Positions 1-9,091 are shown, counted from the first letter of the stretch. The stretch: DNA of 64,000 bases from Modestobacter sp. Leaf380 (GCF_001424485.1 NZ_LMQC01000023.1:2613-66612); one strand, 5' to 3'. A program made the numbers and translations. Notes: generated by a model not told the origin, from the letters alone.

Positions 1-403
1 GCCGAGATGGCCACCAAGGTCGAGGCCAGCCACCTGATGATGGTCAACGCCGCCAAGCTCAAGGACGCCGGGGCGCGCAACGACGTCGAGGCCGGCATGG
101 CCAAGCTGCTGGCCAGCGAGTACTGCGCCGAGGTCACCACCCAGTCCTTCCGGATCCACGGCGGCTACGGCTACTCCAAGGAGTACGAGATCGAGCGCCT
201 GATGCGCGAGGCGCCGTTCCTGCTCATCGGCGAGGGCACCAGCGAGATCCAGAAGACGATCATCAGCCGGGGTCTGCTGGGAGTACGAGATCGAGCGCCT
301 GATGCGCGAGGCGCCGTTCCTGCTCATCGGCGAGGGCACCAGCGAGATCCAGAAGACGATCATCAGCCGGGGTCTGCTCAAGACCTACGCCAGCAAGCGC
401 TGA
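1..403 (+). pseudogene. Acyl-CoA dehydrogenase C-terminal part, frameshifted by a 100-bp tandem duplication
   Basis: The gene enters from the left edge. The translation shows the C-terminal helical domain of an acyl-CoA dehydrogenase (FAD-dependent alpha,beta-desaturation of an acyl-CoA), with the family motifs HGGYGYSKEYEIER and GEGTSEIQ. At 181-280 a 100-nt block occurs and is repeated at once at 281-380. Because 100 is not a multiple of three, the first copy loses frame and runs on into the downstream gene. Frame 2 of the second copy gives the expected end, GLLKTYASKR, with TGA at 401-403. Either the gene is mutated or the duplication is an assembly artefact; removing one unit restores a normal protein. 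The family call is strong; the pseudogene status depends on the duplication being real. Confidence 0.8.
181..380. repeat. Tandem duplication of a 100-bp unit
   Basis: Positions 181-278 and 281-378 are identical over 98 bases. The last two bases of each unit differ (GG versus CA). The units abut inside the acyl-CoA dehydrogenase coding sequence and cause a frameshift. A unit of exactly 100 bp with no divergence suggests a recent event or an assembly error. Confidence 0.95.
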
Positions 404-480
404 GGGCACCGCACCCAGGGCCACCCGGCCCGCTCCCCCCGAGGGAGGCACGACGACCCGATCAGGACGAGGGGACACCC

Positions 481-2025
481 GTGGCACTGCACGTGAAGCC
501 GGGCACCGAGTGGGCGGCGGTCCTGGGCCGGGCGGCCGACCGGACGCCGGAGGCCTTCGGCACCGAGCGACTGCACAACCTGGTGGACGGCACCTGGCGC
601 CCGATCGGCGACCCGGAGACGCTGGTGTCCCCCGTGGACGGCTCGCGGCTGACCGGGCTGCCGAAGATCTCCGCCGGTGAGGCGCAGCACGCCGTCCTGG
701 CCTCCGCCGCCGCGCACCGGGAGTGGGCGGGCACCCCGGTGGCCGAACGCAAGGCCCGGGTGACCGCGGCCGTCGAGGCGATGGCCGACGCCCGCGACGA
801 CCTGGCGCTGCTGCTGGCCTGGGAGATCGGCAAGCCCTGGAAGCTGGCCTGCGCCGACGTCGACCGCGCCCTGGACGGCGTCCGCTGGTACGTCGAGGAG
901 ATCGACGCGATGCTCGGGGACCGGACCCCGCTGGAGGGCCCGGTCTCCAACATCGCCAGCTGGAACTACCCGATGTCGGTGCTCGTGCACGCCGAGCTGG
1001 TGCAGTTGCTGGCCGGCAACGCCGTCATCGCCAAGACACCGTCCCAGGGCGGGGCGACCTGCTTGACGCTGGCCCATGCACTGATGGCCCGAGAGGGCCT
1101 GCCGGTGACACTGCTGTCCGGCAGCGGCGCGGAGCTGTCCAGCGTGCTGGTCCGCTCCCCCGAGATCGGCGCGCTGGCCTTCGTCGGCGGCCGGTCCAAC
1201 GGCGGCAAGGTGGCGGCCGGACTGCTGGACACCGGCAAGCGCCACATGCTCGAGCAGGAGGGCTTGAACGCCTGGGGCATCTGGGACTTCTCCGACTGGG
1301 ACGACCTCGCCGCACACCTGAGGAAGGGCTTCGAGTACGGCAAGCAGCGGTGCACCGCCTACCCGCGCTACGTCGTCCAACGCGAGCTCGTCGACCAGTT
1401 CCTGGCCACCTACCTGCCCGTCGTGCAGTCGTTGTGCTTCGGCCACCCGCTGGCCGTCGAGCAGGACGACGACGAGCTGCCCACCCTGGACTTCGGTCCG
1501 GTGATCAGCGCCGGCAAGGCCACCGAACTCAGGGACCGGGTCGCCGACGCCATGCACCGCGGCGCCGTCCCACTCTGGCGCGGCTCGCTGAGCGACGGAC
1601 GGTTCATCGCCGGGCAGGACACCTCGGCCTACGTCGCGCCCGCAGCGCTGCTGTCCCCCGGCGGTGCGTCGGCGCTCATGCACTCGGAGCCCTTCGGCCC
1701 GGTGGACACCATCGTCGTGGTCGACAGCGAGGCCGAGCTGCTGGCCCAGATGAACGCCTCCAACGGCGCCCTGGTCGCCTCGATCGCCTGTGACGACGAG
1801 GACCGGGCGCACCGCCTCGCCCGCGAGGTCCAGGCGTTCAAGGTCGGGGTGAACAAGCCCCGCTCCCGGGGAGACCGGTCCGAGCCCTTCGGGGGGCGGG
1901 GCGCGTCCTGGCTGGGCTGCTTCGTCGGCGGCGAGCTCCTGGTCCAGGCGGTCACCCAGGGTCCGGCCGGCGAACTGCTGTACGGCAACTTCCCCGAGCA
2001 CTCGCGGTACCCCGCCGCCCTCTGA
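481..2025 (+). CDS. Aldehyde dehydrogenase family protein
   Basis: This 514-residue protein is an NAD(P)-dependent aldehyde dehydrogenase, oxidising an aldehyde to the acid. Visible motifs are SWNYPMSV in the cofactor-binding region, the general base in EQEGLN (Glu260) and a cysteine in KQRCTAYPR (Cys291). The surroundings of both residues differ from the usual LELGGK and GQxC, so it belongs to a divergent branch. The GTG start at 481 follows an AGGGG ribosome site (ACGAGGGGACACCC). The open frame extends upstream to position 7 only because the acyl-CoA dehydrogenase is frameshifted, so the long fusion is not real. The EIIB-like gene follows 23 bases later, probably in the same operon. The substrate is unknown. 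Confidence 0.85.
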   Translation: MALHVKPGTEWAAVLGRAADRTPEAFGTERLHNLVDGTWRPIGDPETLVSPVDGSRLTGLPKISAGEAQHAVLASAAAHREWAGTPVAERKARVTAAVEAMADARDDLALLLAWEIGKPWKLACADVDRALDGVRWYVEEIDAMLGDRTPLEGPVSNIASWNYPMSVLVHAELVQLLAGNAVIAKTPSQGGATCLTLAHALMAREGLPVTLLSGSGAELSSVLVRSPEIGALAFVGGRSNGGKVAAGLLDTGKRHMLEQEGLNAWGIWDFSDWDDLAAHLRKGFEYGKQRCTAYPRYVVQRELVDQFLATYLPVVQSLCFGHPLAVEQDDDELPTLDFGPVISAGKATELRDRVADAMHRGAVPLWRGSLSDGRFIAGQDTSAYVAPAALLSPGGASALMHSEPFGPVDTIVVVDSEAELLAQMNASNGALVASIACDDEDRAHRLAREVQAFKVGVNKPRSRGDRSEPFGGRGASWLGCFVGGELLVQAVTQGPAGELLYGNFPEHSRYPAAL

Positions 2026-2048
2026 CCACGACACGACCCGAGGGACCC

Positions 2049-2357
2049 ATGCCCGACACCTCCGGACCCGACGTCCGCACCGTGGTGATCGCCTGCGACG
2101 CCGGCCTGTCCACCGACCGGCTCCTCGCGGCCCAGCTCACCCGACGCCTGCCCCGGGACGTCCACGTCGCCCACCACGCAGTCGACGCCATCCCGGCGGC
2201 AGCCAGCGTGGTGCTGGTGCAGCGCAGCCACGAGGGCCGGTTGCGGAGTCACCTGCGCCACGACGTCCCCGTGGTCGCCTACGACAGCGGTGCCAGCGGC
2301 GAAGACCTGCAGCGACTGCTCACGGCGATCCGGGACGGCTCGTCCGTCCTCGGCTGA
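2049..2357 (+). CDS. Orphan PTS EIIB-like domain protein (mannitol/MtlA type)
   Basis: This 102-residue protein is a stand-alone domain resembling the IIB domain of the mannitol phosphotransferase. It keeps the phosphorylatable cysteine loop RTVVIACDAGLSTD (Cys near residue 17) followed by the alternating strand/helix pattern of the family. No EIIA, EIIC, HPr or EI lies nearby, and sugar uptake here is by ABC and MFS systems, so a normal PTS role is unlikely. It lies 23 bases after the aldehyde dehydrogenase. A paralogue at 41314-41619 sits in the second catabolic locus. A regulatory or acyl/phosphate-carrier role is possible but is inference. Confidence 0.75.
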   Translation: MPDTSGPDVRTVVIACDAGLSTDRLLAAQLTRRLPRDVHVAHHAVDAIPAAASVVLVQRSHEGRLRSHLRHDVPVVAYDSGASGEDLQRLLTAIRDGSSVLG

Positions 2358-2382
2358 CGACCGGCTCCGGAGGAGGGCGACG

Positions 2383-2823
2383 ATGACCCACACACCGACC
2401 CCGCAGCCCCACGGGGGCCGCGGTCCCACCGCTGGTGCAGCGCGTGGATCAGCGCGTGCGGCTGGACGCCGATGGACGGCTGCGCTCGAGTGCGGCCGGG
2501 TCTTGGAGTACGACGCGCCCGACCTGGTCCCGGTCGTCGGGGACGTCGTCCCCTGTCGCCGACACGGGCACTGCCCCGTTGCCCAGGCTGTCACCGGACG
2601 GACGACACGGCACGGTCGGCGCCCGGCACCGCGCACGGAGCAGGAGCTCGTCGAGCACCTGGGCACGCGCGGTCACTGCACGGTGGCTGCGCTGCGTCGA
2701 GGTCGCTTCTCGCTGCGACTGGTCGCCGGTGCAGAACGTGCCGGCCTGGTCCACCTGGACCTGCTGACCGGCAGGGTCTGGCTGCCCGAGGCCCACGGCC
2801 CGGGGACGGCGACCGGGGCCTGA
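2383..2823 (+). CDS. Hypothetical protein with a CRRHGHC motif
   Basis: I do not recognise this 146-residue protein. The ATG at 2383 follows a strong ribosome site (GGAGGAGGGCGACG), which decided the start. The middle part (LECGRVLEYDAPDLVPVVGD) and a Cys-x5-Cys stretch (CRRHGHC) read like a real folded segment, possibly metal-binding. The first 40 residues are rich in Ala/Gly/Arg and look less protein-like. A different frame there encodes QRVDQRVRLDADG, so a frameshift near 2470 cannot be excluded. It follows the EIIB-like gene by 25 bases and converges on the universal stress protein gene. Confidence 0.5.
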   Translation: MTHTPTPQPHGGRGPTAGAARGSARAAGRRWTAALECGRVLEYDAPDLVPVVGDVVPCRRHGHCPVAQAVTGRTTRHGRRPAPRTEQELVEHLGTRGHCTVAALRRGRFSLRLVAGAERAGLVHLDLLTGRVWLPEAHGPGTATGA

Positions 2824-2846
2824 GCCGCGAGCCGTGGCGCGAGGTG

Positions 2847-3269
2847 TCAGACGGTGCGGACGATGTAGACGTCGCAGGGCGCGTGTGCAGCGACGGCCGA
2901 GGCCACGCTGCCCAGCACCCGGGTGAGCCCCTGGACCCGGCGGTTGCCCACCACGATGAGGTCGGCCTCCAGGCGGACGGCCTCGTCCACGAGCACGCTC
3001 GCCGGTTTGCCCTGGGCCACCGAACTGGTCACCCGGTCCACGATCGTGCGCATCTCGCGCGCCGCGTCGGAGGCGACGCCCTCGGCGACCTCGCCCGAGG
3101 TGACCTGCACCGTGCCCGGGCGGCCGGCGTACTCCTCGACCCGTCCCTGGTCCACGGCAGTCAGCACGTGCAGTGTCGACCCGCTCTGGGCGGCCAGCTC
3201 GGCAGCCCGGCGGGCAGCCCGCATCGAGGGCTCACCGCCGTCGACACCCACGACGATGATCTTCGCCAT
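2847..3269 (-). CDS. Universal stress protein (UspA family)
   Basis: This 140-residue single-domain protein has the Usp fold. It starts with KIIVVGVDGGEPS and ends with the nucleotide-binding region VVGNRRVQGLTRVLGSVAS and the closing strand APCDVYIVRTV. The binding loop keeps the final GS but has unusual spacing (GNRRVQG), so ATP binding is likely but not certain. Such proteins are cytoplasmic and act in stress adaptation. The gene is monocistronic, converges on the preceding hypothetical gene and diverges from the alcohol dehydrogenase. A remnant of another Usp lies near 58.1 kb. Confidence 0.9.
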   Translation of the reverse strand: MAKIIVVGVDGGEPSMRAARRAAELAAQSGSTLHVLTAVDQGRVEEYAGRPGTVQVTSGEVAEGVASDAAREMRTIVDRVTSSVAQGKPASVLVDEAVRLEADLIVVGNRRVQGLTRVLGSVASAVAAHAPCDVYIVRTV

Positions 3270-3370
3270 CTCACCCTGCTCTGCGTCCGAACCAGCTCGT
3301 CGCGGTGACGACTCCTGGTCATGCTGCTACAACATCGAACCCCTGTCCATCATGTGCGCCGCTGGGTTAA

Positions 3371-3379
3371 TGTCGGACA
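3371..3379. promoter_or_regulatory. TGTCGGACA motif upstream of the Zn-alcohol dehydrogenase
   Basis: This 9-mer lies 25-33 bases before the ATG at 3404. It matches TGTCAGACA at 5450 and related copies at 5480, 14247 and 14832, all in promoter regions of the left catabolic locus. It could be the half-site of a GntR-type repressor. No regulator for it is encoded in this part of the window. Confidence 0.4.
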
Positions 3380-3403
3380 GTCGTCGACGAAGAGGTGAGC
3401 TGG

Positions 3404-4417
3404 ATGCGCGGACTGGTCTTCCACGGAGAGCGGGAACTCGAGCTCACGACGGTGCCCGACCCGACCCCGGGCCCCGGCGAGGTGGTCCTGGCCATCACCG
3501 CGTCCGGGCTGTGCGGCTCGGACCTGCACAAGTACCGGGGTCCGCGAGCGACCGCTCGTCCCGAGATCGGTGGCCACGAACCCGCGGGCACGGTGGTGGC
3601 CGTCGGCGCCGGCGTCGACCCGAGCTGGATGGGCGAGTCCGTCCTGGTCCACCACTACGTCGGCTGCGGTCGGTGCGACCAGTGCCACCAGGGGTGGACC
3701 CAGCTCTGCCGGGAGGGCACGTCCCCCATGGGCAACACCACCGACGGCTCGCACGCCGACCTCATGAGGGCACCGGTCTCCACGATCCTGGCGGCCCCAC
3801 CTGGCCTCACCGACCTGGCGGCCGCCGCGATCAGCTGCGGCACCGGGACGGCGTGGGGCGCCCTGGAGCGACTGTCGCTGACCGGCGCGGACACGATCGC
3901 CGTCTTCGGCCAGGGACCGGTCGGCCTCGCCGCCACGCAGCTCGCCTCGGCGATGGGCGCCCGGGTGATCGCCCTGGACATCGCCCCGGCCCGCCTGGAG
4001 CGGTCCCGGGAGTTCGGCGCCTGGGAGACCGTCGACCCCAGCCAGGTGGACTCCGTCGAGCAGGCCGTCCGGGACCTGACCGGGGGCCGCGGGGTGAGCA
4101 AGAGCCTGGAGACCTCCGGGGCCTCGTCGGCCGCCACCGGCGCCCTGGACGTGCTGGACACCTGGGGCGCCGCCTGCTGGGTCGGCGTCGGGTCCACGGT
4201 GCACTTCGACGTCACCGACCACCTCTACAAGCAGATCACCGCGATGACCTCCTGGACGATGTCGGTCTCGGCGATGGCGCGCTGCGCCCGGTTCGTCGTC
4301 GAACGCGGCATCGACGTCGACGCACTGTTCACCGAGCGGTGGGCCCTGACCGACTACGCGGCGGCCTACGAGCTCTTCGACCGGCAGTCCTCGGGCAAGG
4401 CCGCCTTCGTCCGCTGA
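3404..4417 (+). CDS. Zinc-dependent alcohol dehydrogenase family protein
   Basis: This 337-residue medium-chain dehydrogenase oxidises a secondary alcohol or polyol with NAD(P). The catalytic zinc ligands are seen in SGLCGSDLHK and GGHEPAG, and the structural zinc lobe in GCGRCDQCHQGW-TQLC. The Rossmann motif is VFGQGPVG. The ATG at 3404 is preferred over the GTG at 3395 because AGAGGTGAG is well spaced before it. It is closely similar in layout to the enzyme at 35876-36904, including the HHYxGC and CGTGTA stretches. It converges on the beta-hydroxyacid dehydrogenase gene. The substrate is unknown; sorbitol- or threonine-dehydrogenase-like activity would fit. Confidence 0.85.
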   Translation: MRGLVFHGERELELTTVPDPTPGPGEVVLAITASGLCGSDLHKYRGPRATARPEIGGHEPAGTVVAVGAGVDPSWMGESVLVHHYVGCGRCDQCHQGWTQLCREGTSPMGNTTDGSHADLMRAPVSTILAAPPGLTDLAAAAISCGTGTAWGALERLSLTGADTIAVFGQGPVGLAATQLASAMGARVIALDIAPARLERSREFGAWETVDPSQVDSVEQAVRDLTGGRGVSKSLETSGASSAATGALDVLDTWGAACWVGVGSTVHFDVTDHLYKQITAMTSWTMSVSAMARCARFVVERGIDVDALFTERWALTDYAAAYELFDRQSSGKAAFVR

Positions 4418-4462
4418 CCTGATCCATCGTCCCTCCGGGGGGGGCAGGTGGGGGTCTGGCGT

Positions 4463-5329
4463 TCAGGGCCGGTACCACTCCGCCATCATCTGGCTCTGGT
4501 CGGCTCCCCCACCGAACCGCTGGACCGCCTGCTGCGTCAGGCGCTGCGCCAGGTCGCCGACCGGCGTCTCGTGGTCGAGGGTGTCGGCCAGCTCGAGGGC
4601 CAGCCGGACGTCCTTGAGCATGAGCTCGACCGTGAAGCCCTGGGGCAGGTACGCATCGCCGCTCAACAGCTGCGGGTAGGTGTACTCGGTGGCGTAGTTG
4701 CGGCCGCTGCCCCGGTTCAGCAGGTCGACGACCACGTCCTGGGCCATGCCAGCGGCCACGCCGAGCCGGACGGCCTCGAGCGCGGCGAAGCGGTTGCAGG
4801 CGTTGAGGAGGTTGTTGACCAGCTTCATCGCGTGGCCGGTACCCACCGGGCCGACGTTGACCGCCCCGGCCGTGACCTCCCGCAGCACCGGCTCGACCCG
4901 TGCGAAGACCTCCGGGGTGGCACCCACCATGAGGGTGGCGGTGCCCTCACGAGCCCGGCGGACGCCGCCGGCGATCGGTGCGTCGACGTAGGTGACCGAC
5001 CGAGCCCCGAGCTGGGCCACGACCGACTCGTCCCGTCCCGGCGTGCCGGTGGTGGTGTCGATGACGATCGTTCCAGGGGCCAGCGCACCGGCCAGCGCGG
5101 TCGTGCCGAAGAGCAGGTCCTCCACCTGGTCGGGGCCTGGCAGGCACAGGAAGACCAGTCGGGCCCGATCGGCGATCTCGGCCGGCTCCGCGAACCGGGC
5201 GCCGGCGCGCACGAGTTCCTGGGTCGCGATCGGGTTGCGGTCGTTGACCAACAGCTCGTGCCCGGCCACGAGGCGGGACGCGATCGAGGCGCCCATGGCC
5301 CCCGTGCCGATGAATCCGATGGTGTCCAT
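4463..5329 (-). CDS. NAD(P)-dependent beta-hydroxyacid dehydrogenase (3-hydroxyisobutyrate dehydrogenase family)
   Basis: This 288-residue protein has the N-terminal cofactor motif IGFIGTGAMG, the substrate loop DAPIAGG and the catalytic lysine in GHAMKLVNN, all typical of 3-hydroxyisobutyrate, tartronate semialdehyde and related reductases. The ATG at 5329 begins directly at the Rossmann strand after a GAGGCGG ribosome site. An in-frame ATG at 5368 would add 13 residues of no obvious function. The promoter region holds two copies of the locus motif at 5450-5488. In this context it probably acts on an aldonate or semialdehyde intermediate; the exact substrate is not visible. Confidence 0.88.
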   Translation of the reverse strand: MDTIGFIGTGAMGASIASRLVAGHELLVNDRNPIATQELVRAGARFAEPAEIADRARLVFLCLPGPDQVEDLLFGTTALAGALAPGTIVIDTTTGTPGRDESVVAQLGARSVTYVDAPIAGGVRRAREGTATLMVGATPEVFARVEPVLREVTAGAVNVGPVGTGHAMKLVNNLLNACNRFAALEAVRLGVAAGMAQDVVVDLLNRGSGRNYATEYTYPQLLSGDAYLPQGFTVELMLKDVRLALELADTLDHETPVGDLAQRLTQQAVQRFGGGADQSQMMAEWYRP

Positions 5330-5449
5330 CCGTGCCGCCTCTGCGTGCTGGGGTGCCGTCTCGACCACGGCCCGGGCCGGACGTGGGTGGGGTCGGCCGG
5401 CCCAGGGGCCTCGTCAGGGGATGGACGCCGGACCGACCACGCCCTAGAG

Positions 5450-5488
5450 TGTCAGACAGTTGATCTGCTGTGAAGACCAGATCAGACA
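5450..5488. promoter_or_regulatory. Paired TGTCAGACA / GATCAGACA operator
   Basis: TGTCAGACA (5450-5458) and GATCAGACA (5480-5488) are spaced 30 bases apart start to start, about three helical turns. They lie between the divergent hydroxyacid dehydrogenase and epimerase genes. The second half-site recurs exactly at 14247-14255. The arrangement suggests control of both divergent genes by one dimeric or tetrameric regulator. Confidence 0.45.
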
Positions 5489-5560
5489 GAGCACGGTGGC
5501 GCCACTCCAACCACCCGGCAGCTCGAACCCCCAGCCGCACCCGCGAGAGGACCGACCGCC

Positions 5561-6523
5561 GTGTCGACCGTGCCCCAGGAAGCGCCTCCTCCGATGAACG
5601 TGCTGGTGACGGGCGCCGCCGGGTTCGTCGGGTCCCGCGTCGTCGAGCTGCTCTCGGAGACCACACCGCACACGGTGGTGGCGGTCGACGTCGTCGACGG
5701 GCCTCGAGCGCGGGAGCTGGCCGCGCTGCCCCGCGTGGAGTTCGCCGCACTGGACCTGCGGGACACCGCCGCCACTGCCCTCGCAGTGGCCCGCACCGAC
5801 GCCGTCGTGCACCTGGCCGCCGTCCGCACGCAGGATGCCCGGTCCCGACCCCGAGACGCCCACGACGTCAACGTGGGGACGACGTACGACCTGCTCGCGC
5901 TGGCCACCGAGCACGGCACCGGGCGCTTCGTCTTCGGGTCGACCAACACGGTGTACGGGCCCTACCAGGACCCCCACGCCGAACCCTCCCGTGAGGACCA
6001 GCCCTGGGTCTGCCGCGGCATCAACCTGTACGCGGCCACCAAACTGGCGTGCGAGGGCTACCTGGAGGCCTTCGCCGGCCTCGGTGGCCCCGAGTACCTG
6101 GCCCTGCGGATCGGCCCCGTCTACGGCCCCCGGGTCAGCCCGGGGTCCAACAGCGCGATGGCCCTGGACGTCCTGGAGGCCCTCGACCGCGGCGAGCGGC
6201 CCGTCGTGCGCTGGGCCCGGCACGCCGTGCACTCCTTCGTGCACGTGGACGACGTCGCCCGTGCGGTGATCGCCGCGCTCACGTGCACGACCACCGGGCT
6301 GGCGGTCAACGTCGTGGGGACACCCGCCACGACCGAGCAGCTGTGCTCACGCACCGCCGAGCTCTACGGGTACGACCCTGCGTTGCTGGACTGGACCGAG
6401 GAGCGCAACCGGTACCAGCGGGTCAGCCAGGACCGCATGGTGGAGGTCCTCGGGTTCCTGCCCGCCACCACCCTGGACGAGGGTCTGCAGTCGCTCATCG
6501 ACTGGCACCGGTCCCGCCCCTGA
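5561..6523 (+). CDS. NAD-dependent epimerase/dehydratase (extended SDR)
   Basis: This 320-residue protein shows the extended SDR pattern: TGAAGFVGS for NAD binding, a serine in FVFGSTNTVYG and the catalytic pair in YAATK. Members act on nucleotide sugars, or on uronates as uronate dehydrogenases. In a locus with a lactonase, hexuronate- or aldose-dehydrogenase-like chemistry is attractive but unproven. The GTG start at 5561 is used; an internal ATG at 5594 starts just before the Rossmann strand and is an alternative. It is transcribed away from the hydroxyacid dehydrogenase across the shared operator region and ends at a possible bidirectional terminator. Confidence 0.8.
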   Translation: MSTVPQEAPPPMNVLVTGAAGFVGSRVVELLSETTPHTVVAVDVVDGPRARELAALPRVEFAALDLRDTAATALAVARTDAVVHLAAVRTQDARSRPRDAHDVNVGTTYDLLALATEHGTGRFVFGSTNTVYGPYQDPHAEPSREDQPWVCRGINLYAATKLACEGYLEAFAGLGGPEYLALRIGPVYGPRVSPGSNSAMALDVLEALDRGERPVVRWARHAVHSFVHVDDVARAVIAALTCTTTGLAVNVVGTPATTEQLCSRTAELYGYDPALLDWTEERNRYQRVSQDRMVEVLGFLPATTLDEGLQSLIDWHRSRP

Positions 6524-6529
6524 CCCCGG

Positions 6530-6578
6530 CCCCGGCCGAGCCGGATCGGGGCCCCGTCGACAGGCGCTCGGGCCGGGG
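6530..6578. terminator. Possible bidirectional terminator between convergent genes
   Basis: CCCCGGCCGAG (6530-6540) can pair with CTCGGGCCGGGG (6567-6578) with one bulge. It lies between the convergent epimerase and aldehyde dehydrogenase genes. No T-tract follows, as is usual in very GC-rich genomes. Confidence 0.35.
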
Positions 6579-6626
6579 AGGTCCACCACCCCCGGCCCGG
6601 GCGTCGCCATGCCGTCGCGAACCTGC

Positions 6627-8120
6627 TCAGAGGGTGGGACGGAAGTCCCCCGGCAAGCCGATCGACCGCAGCTCCGTGAAGGCGTCGAGCCCCTCCGGGC
6701 CGTTCTCCCGGCCGAGTCCGCTGTCCTTGAAACCGCCGAAGGGCGCACCCAGTCCTATCGGGGCGCCGTTGAGCTCCACGACCCCGGTCCGCATCCGCCC
6801 GGCGACACGCAGACCGCGCTCGAGGTCGGCCGTGAACACCGCGCCGCTGAGCCCGTACGGGGTGTCGTTGGCCAGCGCGACGGCCTCTGCTTCGTCCCGG
6901 TAGCGGGTCACGGCGACCACGGGGCCGAAGATCTCCTCACGGGAGACCAGCATGTCCGGGGACACGTCGCTGAACACCGTCGGCTCCACGAACCAGCCAC
7001 GGTCCTGGCCTGCGGGTCGCCCGCCTCCGGTCACCAGCGTCGCTCCCTCGTCCCGACCGGAGGCGATGTAGCCCTCGACCCGGGCGCGCTGGTCGGCGCT
7101 CACGACGGGCCCTATGTCCGTGGCGTCCTGGCGTGGGTCGCCGACGGCCAGACCACCGACCATCGCCGCCAACCGCTCCACCAGCTCGGCCTCACGGCGG
7201 GGAGAGACCAGGATCCGGGTCTTGAGGGTGCACACCTGGCCGTTGTTCCGGAACGCACCCATCTGCAGCGCGGCGACCGCCTGCTCCAGGTCGGCGTCGT
7301 CGAGCACCACGGCTGCGGACTTGCCCCCGAGCTCGAGGCTGACCCGGCGGAGGTCGTTGCCGCAGAGGGCGGCGATCCTGCGGCCGGCAGCGGTCGACCC
7401 GGTGAAGGTCACCTTGTCCACGCCCGGGTGTGACACCAGTCTCTCGCTCGCCGCACGATCGGCAGGGACCACGTTCAGCACACCGGGCGGGAACCCGGCC
7501 CGCTCCACCAGCTGGGCCAGCAGGTAGCCCACGAGCGGGGTCTGGGGCGCGGGCTTGAGCACCACCGTGCAGCCAGCGATCAGCGCAGGGACCACCTTCT
7601 GGGTGCTGATGCCCAGGGGCACGTTCCACGGCGTGACGGCGGCGACCACGCCGACCGGCTCCCGGGTGACCAGGGCAGCCCCCGTGCTCGAGCGCCGGAT
7701 CTCCCGGAAGGGGTGCTGTCGGGCGATCTGCAGGTAGGACTCGACCACCCGGACCGGGGTGACCGCCTGGATGGTCCGGGACTGGGTGATGGGGCACCCC
7801 ATCTCGGCGGTGATCAGCTGTGCGATCGCCTCCTGCTCCGCCCGCATGAGCCGGGCCAGCTCGGCGACCAGGGCCAGCCGCTCCGCCAGCTCCAGCTGCG
7901 GCCAGGGGCCGGTGTCCAGGGCATGGCGAGCGGCCTGGACCGCCAGGGCCATGTCCGCGACCGACGCCGAGGGCACCCGTGCGATGACCTGCTCGGTGGT
8001 CGGTGACACCACCTCGATGACCTCGCCGGTTCCCGGGACCCACCGGCCGCCGATGAACAGCCGGTCGTGGGCGACCATCCACGAGGGCACCGCGGTGCCG
8101 GTGGCCTCCGGCGCCTTCAC
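6627..8120 (-). CDS. Aldehyde dehydrogenase (betaine/lactaldehyde-dehydrogenase-like)
   Basis: This 497-residue NAD(P)-dependent aldehyde dehydrogenase has canonical motifs: TPWNVPL in the cofactor site, FTGSTAAG, the general base in LELGGKSA and the nucleophile in GQVCTLK (Cys297). It is the last gene of a leftward operon. Its start overlaps the end of the SMP-30 gene by four bases (8117-8120), which implies translational coupling. After lactone opening and oxidation of a sugar substrate it would oxidise a pathway aldehyde to the acid. The substrate is unknown. Confidence 0.92.
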   Translation of the reverse strand: MKAPEATGTAVPSWMVAHDRLFIGGRWVPGTGEVIEVVSPTTEQVIARVPSASVADMALAVQAARHALDTGPWPQLELAERLALVAELARLMRAEQEAIAQLITAEMGCPITQSRTIQAVTPVRVVESYLQIARQHPFREIRRSSTGAALVTREPVGVVAAVTPWNVPLGISTQKVVPALIAGCTVVLKPAPQTPLVGYLLAQLVERAGFPPGVLNVVPADRAASERLVSHPGVDKVTFTGSTAAGRRIAALCGNDLRRVSLELGGKSAAVVLDDADLEQAVAALQMGAFRNNGQVCTLKTRILVSPRREAELVERLAAMVGGLAVGDPRQDATDIGPVVSADQRARVEGYIASGRDEGATLVTGGGRPAGQDRGWFVEPTVFSDVSPDMLVSREEIFGPVVAVTRYRDEAEAVALANDTPYGLSGAVFTADLERGLRVAGRMRTGVVELNGAPIGLGAPFGGFKDSGLGRENGPEGLDAFTELRSIGLPGDFRPTL

Positions 8121-9091
8121 GCCCCATCACCCACGAGGGTGGGCGACGACGCGCCGGCCACGGGCACGGGGACCCGGACGGAGAGGACCTCCGACAGGAG
8201 CCGGCCTCGCCGTTCGAGGTCGTCGAAGTAGGGGGCGGCACAGATGAACATGGTGTGGCCGTCGGCGCCACCGAGCGCAGCGGAGAACGGGGTCATGCCG
8301 GCGTCGACGCTGTCCACGACCCGGCCGCCCTCGAGGACGCGGAGCAGCCGGGCGGAGGCCAGGTCGGCGATCCACAAGGCCCCCTCGGCGTCCATGCACA
8401 TGCCGTCGGGCTCGACGACGAACTCCGACAGCGCCTCGTCCAGGGTCGTGGCGGTGGGCAGCGCGCCCCACGCAGCCCACGTCCGCCGCCCGACGAGGCG
8501 GCCGTCCTCGGTGAGGTCGAAGGCCGACACCCGGTTGCCGAAGGTCTCGGCCACCAGGAAGACCCCGTCCGGGGTGAGCACGCACCCGTTGGGGAACCAG
8601 AGGTCCTCCGCCACCTGGGTGACGGTCCCGTCGAGGTCGACGCGGTGGATCACCGATGGCCCGAGGGGCCCGCGCTGGTCCAGGTCGAAACCGAAGTTGC
8701 CGACGTAGGCCCGTCCCTGCCGGTCGACCAGGACCTCGTTGCAGAAGCCGATCGCGTGCCCCTGCAGGTCACCGTGGACGACCAACGTGCCGTCGTGTTC
8801 CCGACGCATCAGCCTGCGCTCCTGCCGGGACACCACGACCAGACGCCCGTCGGGCAGCCAGTCGATGCCTGCGGGCTCACCCGGGACGGTGGCCTCCAGC
8901 CGGAGGTCCGAACCGTCCTCGGCAGCCGAGAAGACCTGCAGGCTGATCACGTCGGAGAACCACAGGCGGCCCTCGTGCCACCGAGGCGCCTCGGCGAAGG
9001 CCCGCTGGGCGACCAGGGTCGCGGGGGTGTCGGTCACTACCGGCTCGCTCTCTGCAGGGGGCGGGGTCACGGCGGCGTCAGCGGCTGGCAC
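8117..9091 (-). CDS. SMP-30/gluconolactonase/LRE family protein
   Basis: This 324-residue six-bladed beta-propeller belongs to the lactonase family. Visible blocks are APRWHEGRLWFSD, the metal ligand region FCNEVLVDRQGRAYVGNFG and WFPNGCVLTPDG. These supply the Glu/Asn/Asp metal ligands of sugar lactonases. It would hydrolyse a sugar lactone to the aldonate in the cytoplasm. The frame from 9091 overlaps the ABC transporter gene end by 14 bases; a GTG at 9037 is another possible start and would leave a short gap. It lies between the transporter and an aldehyde dehydrogenase in one operon. Confidence 0.88.
   Translation of the reverse strand: MPAADAAVTPPPAESEPVVTDTPATLVAQRAFAEAPRWHEGRLWFSDVISLQVFSAAEDGSDLRLEATVPGEPAGIDWLPDGRLVVVSRQERRLMRREHDGTLVVHGDLQGHAIGFCNEVLVDRQGRAYVGNFGFDLDQRGPLGPSVIHRVDLDGTVTQVAEDLWFPNGCVLTPDGVFLVAETFGNRVSAFDLTEDGRLVGRRTWAAWGALPTATTLDEALSEFVVEPDGMCMDAEGALWIADLASARLLRVLEGGRVVDSVDAGMTPFSAALGGADGHTMFICAAPYFDDLERRGRLLSEVLSVRVPVPVAGASSPTLVGDGA

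Noticed and set aside
7-2025. A 672-codon acyl-CoA dehydrogenase/aldehyde dehydrogenase fusion
   Set aside because: It exists only because the 100-bp duplication shifts frame. The second duplicated unit gives a proper end at 401-403, and the aldehyde dehydrogenase has its own ribosome site and start at 481.
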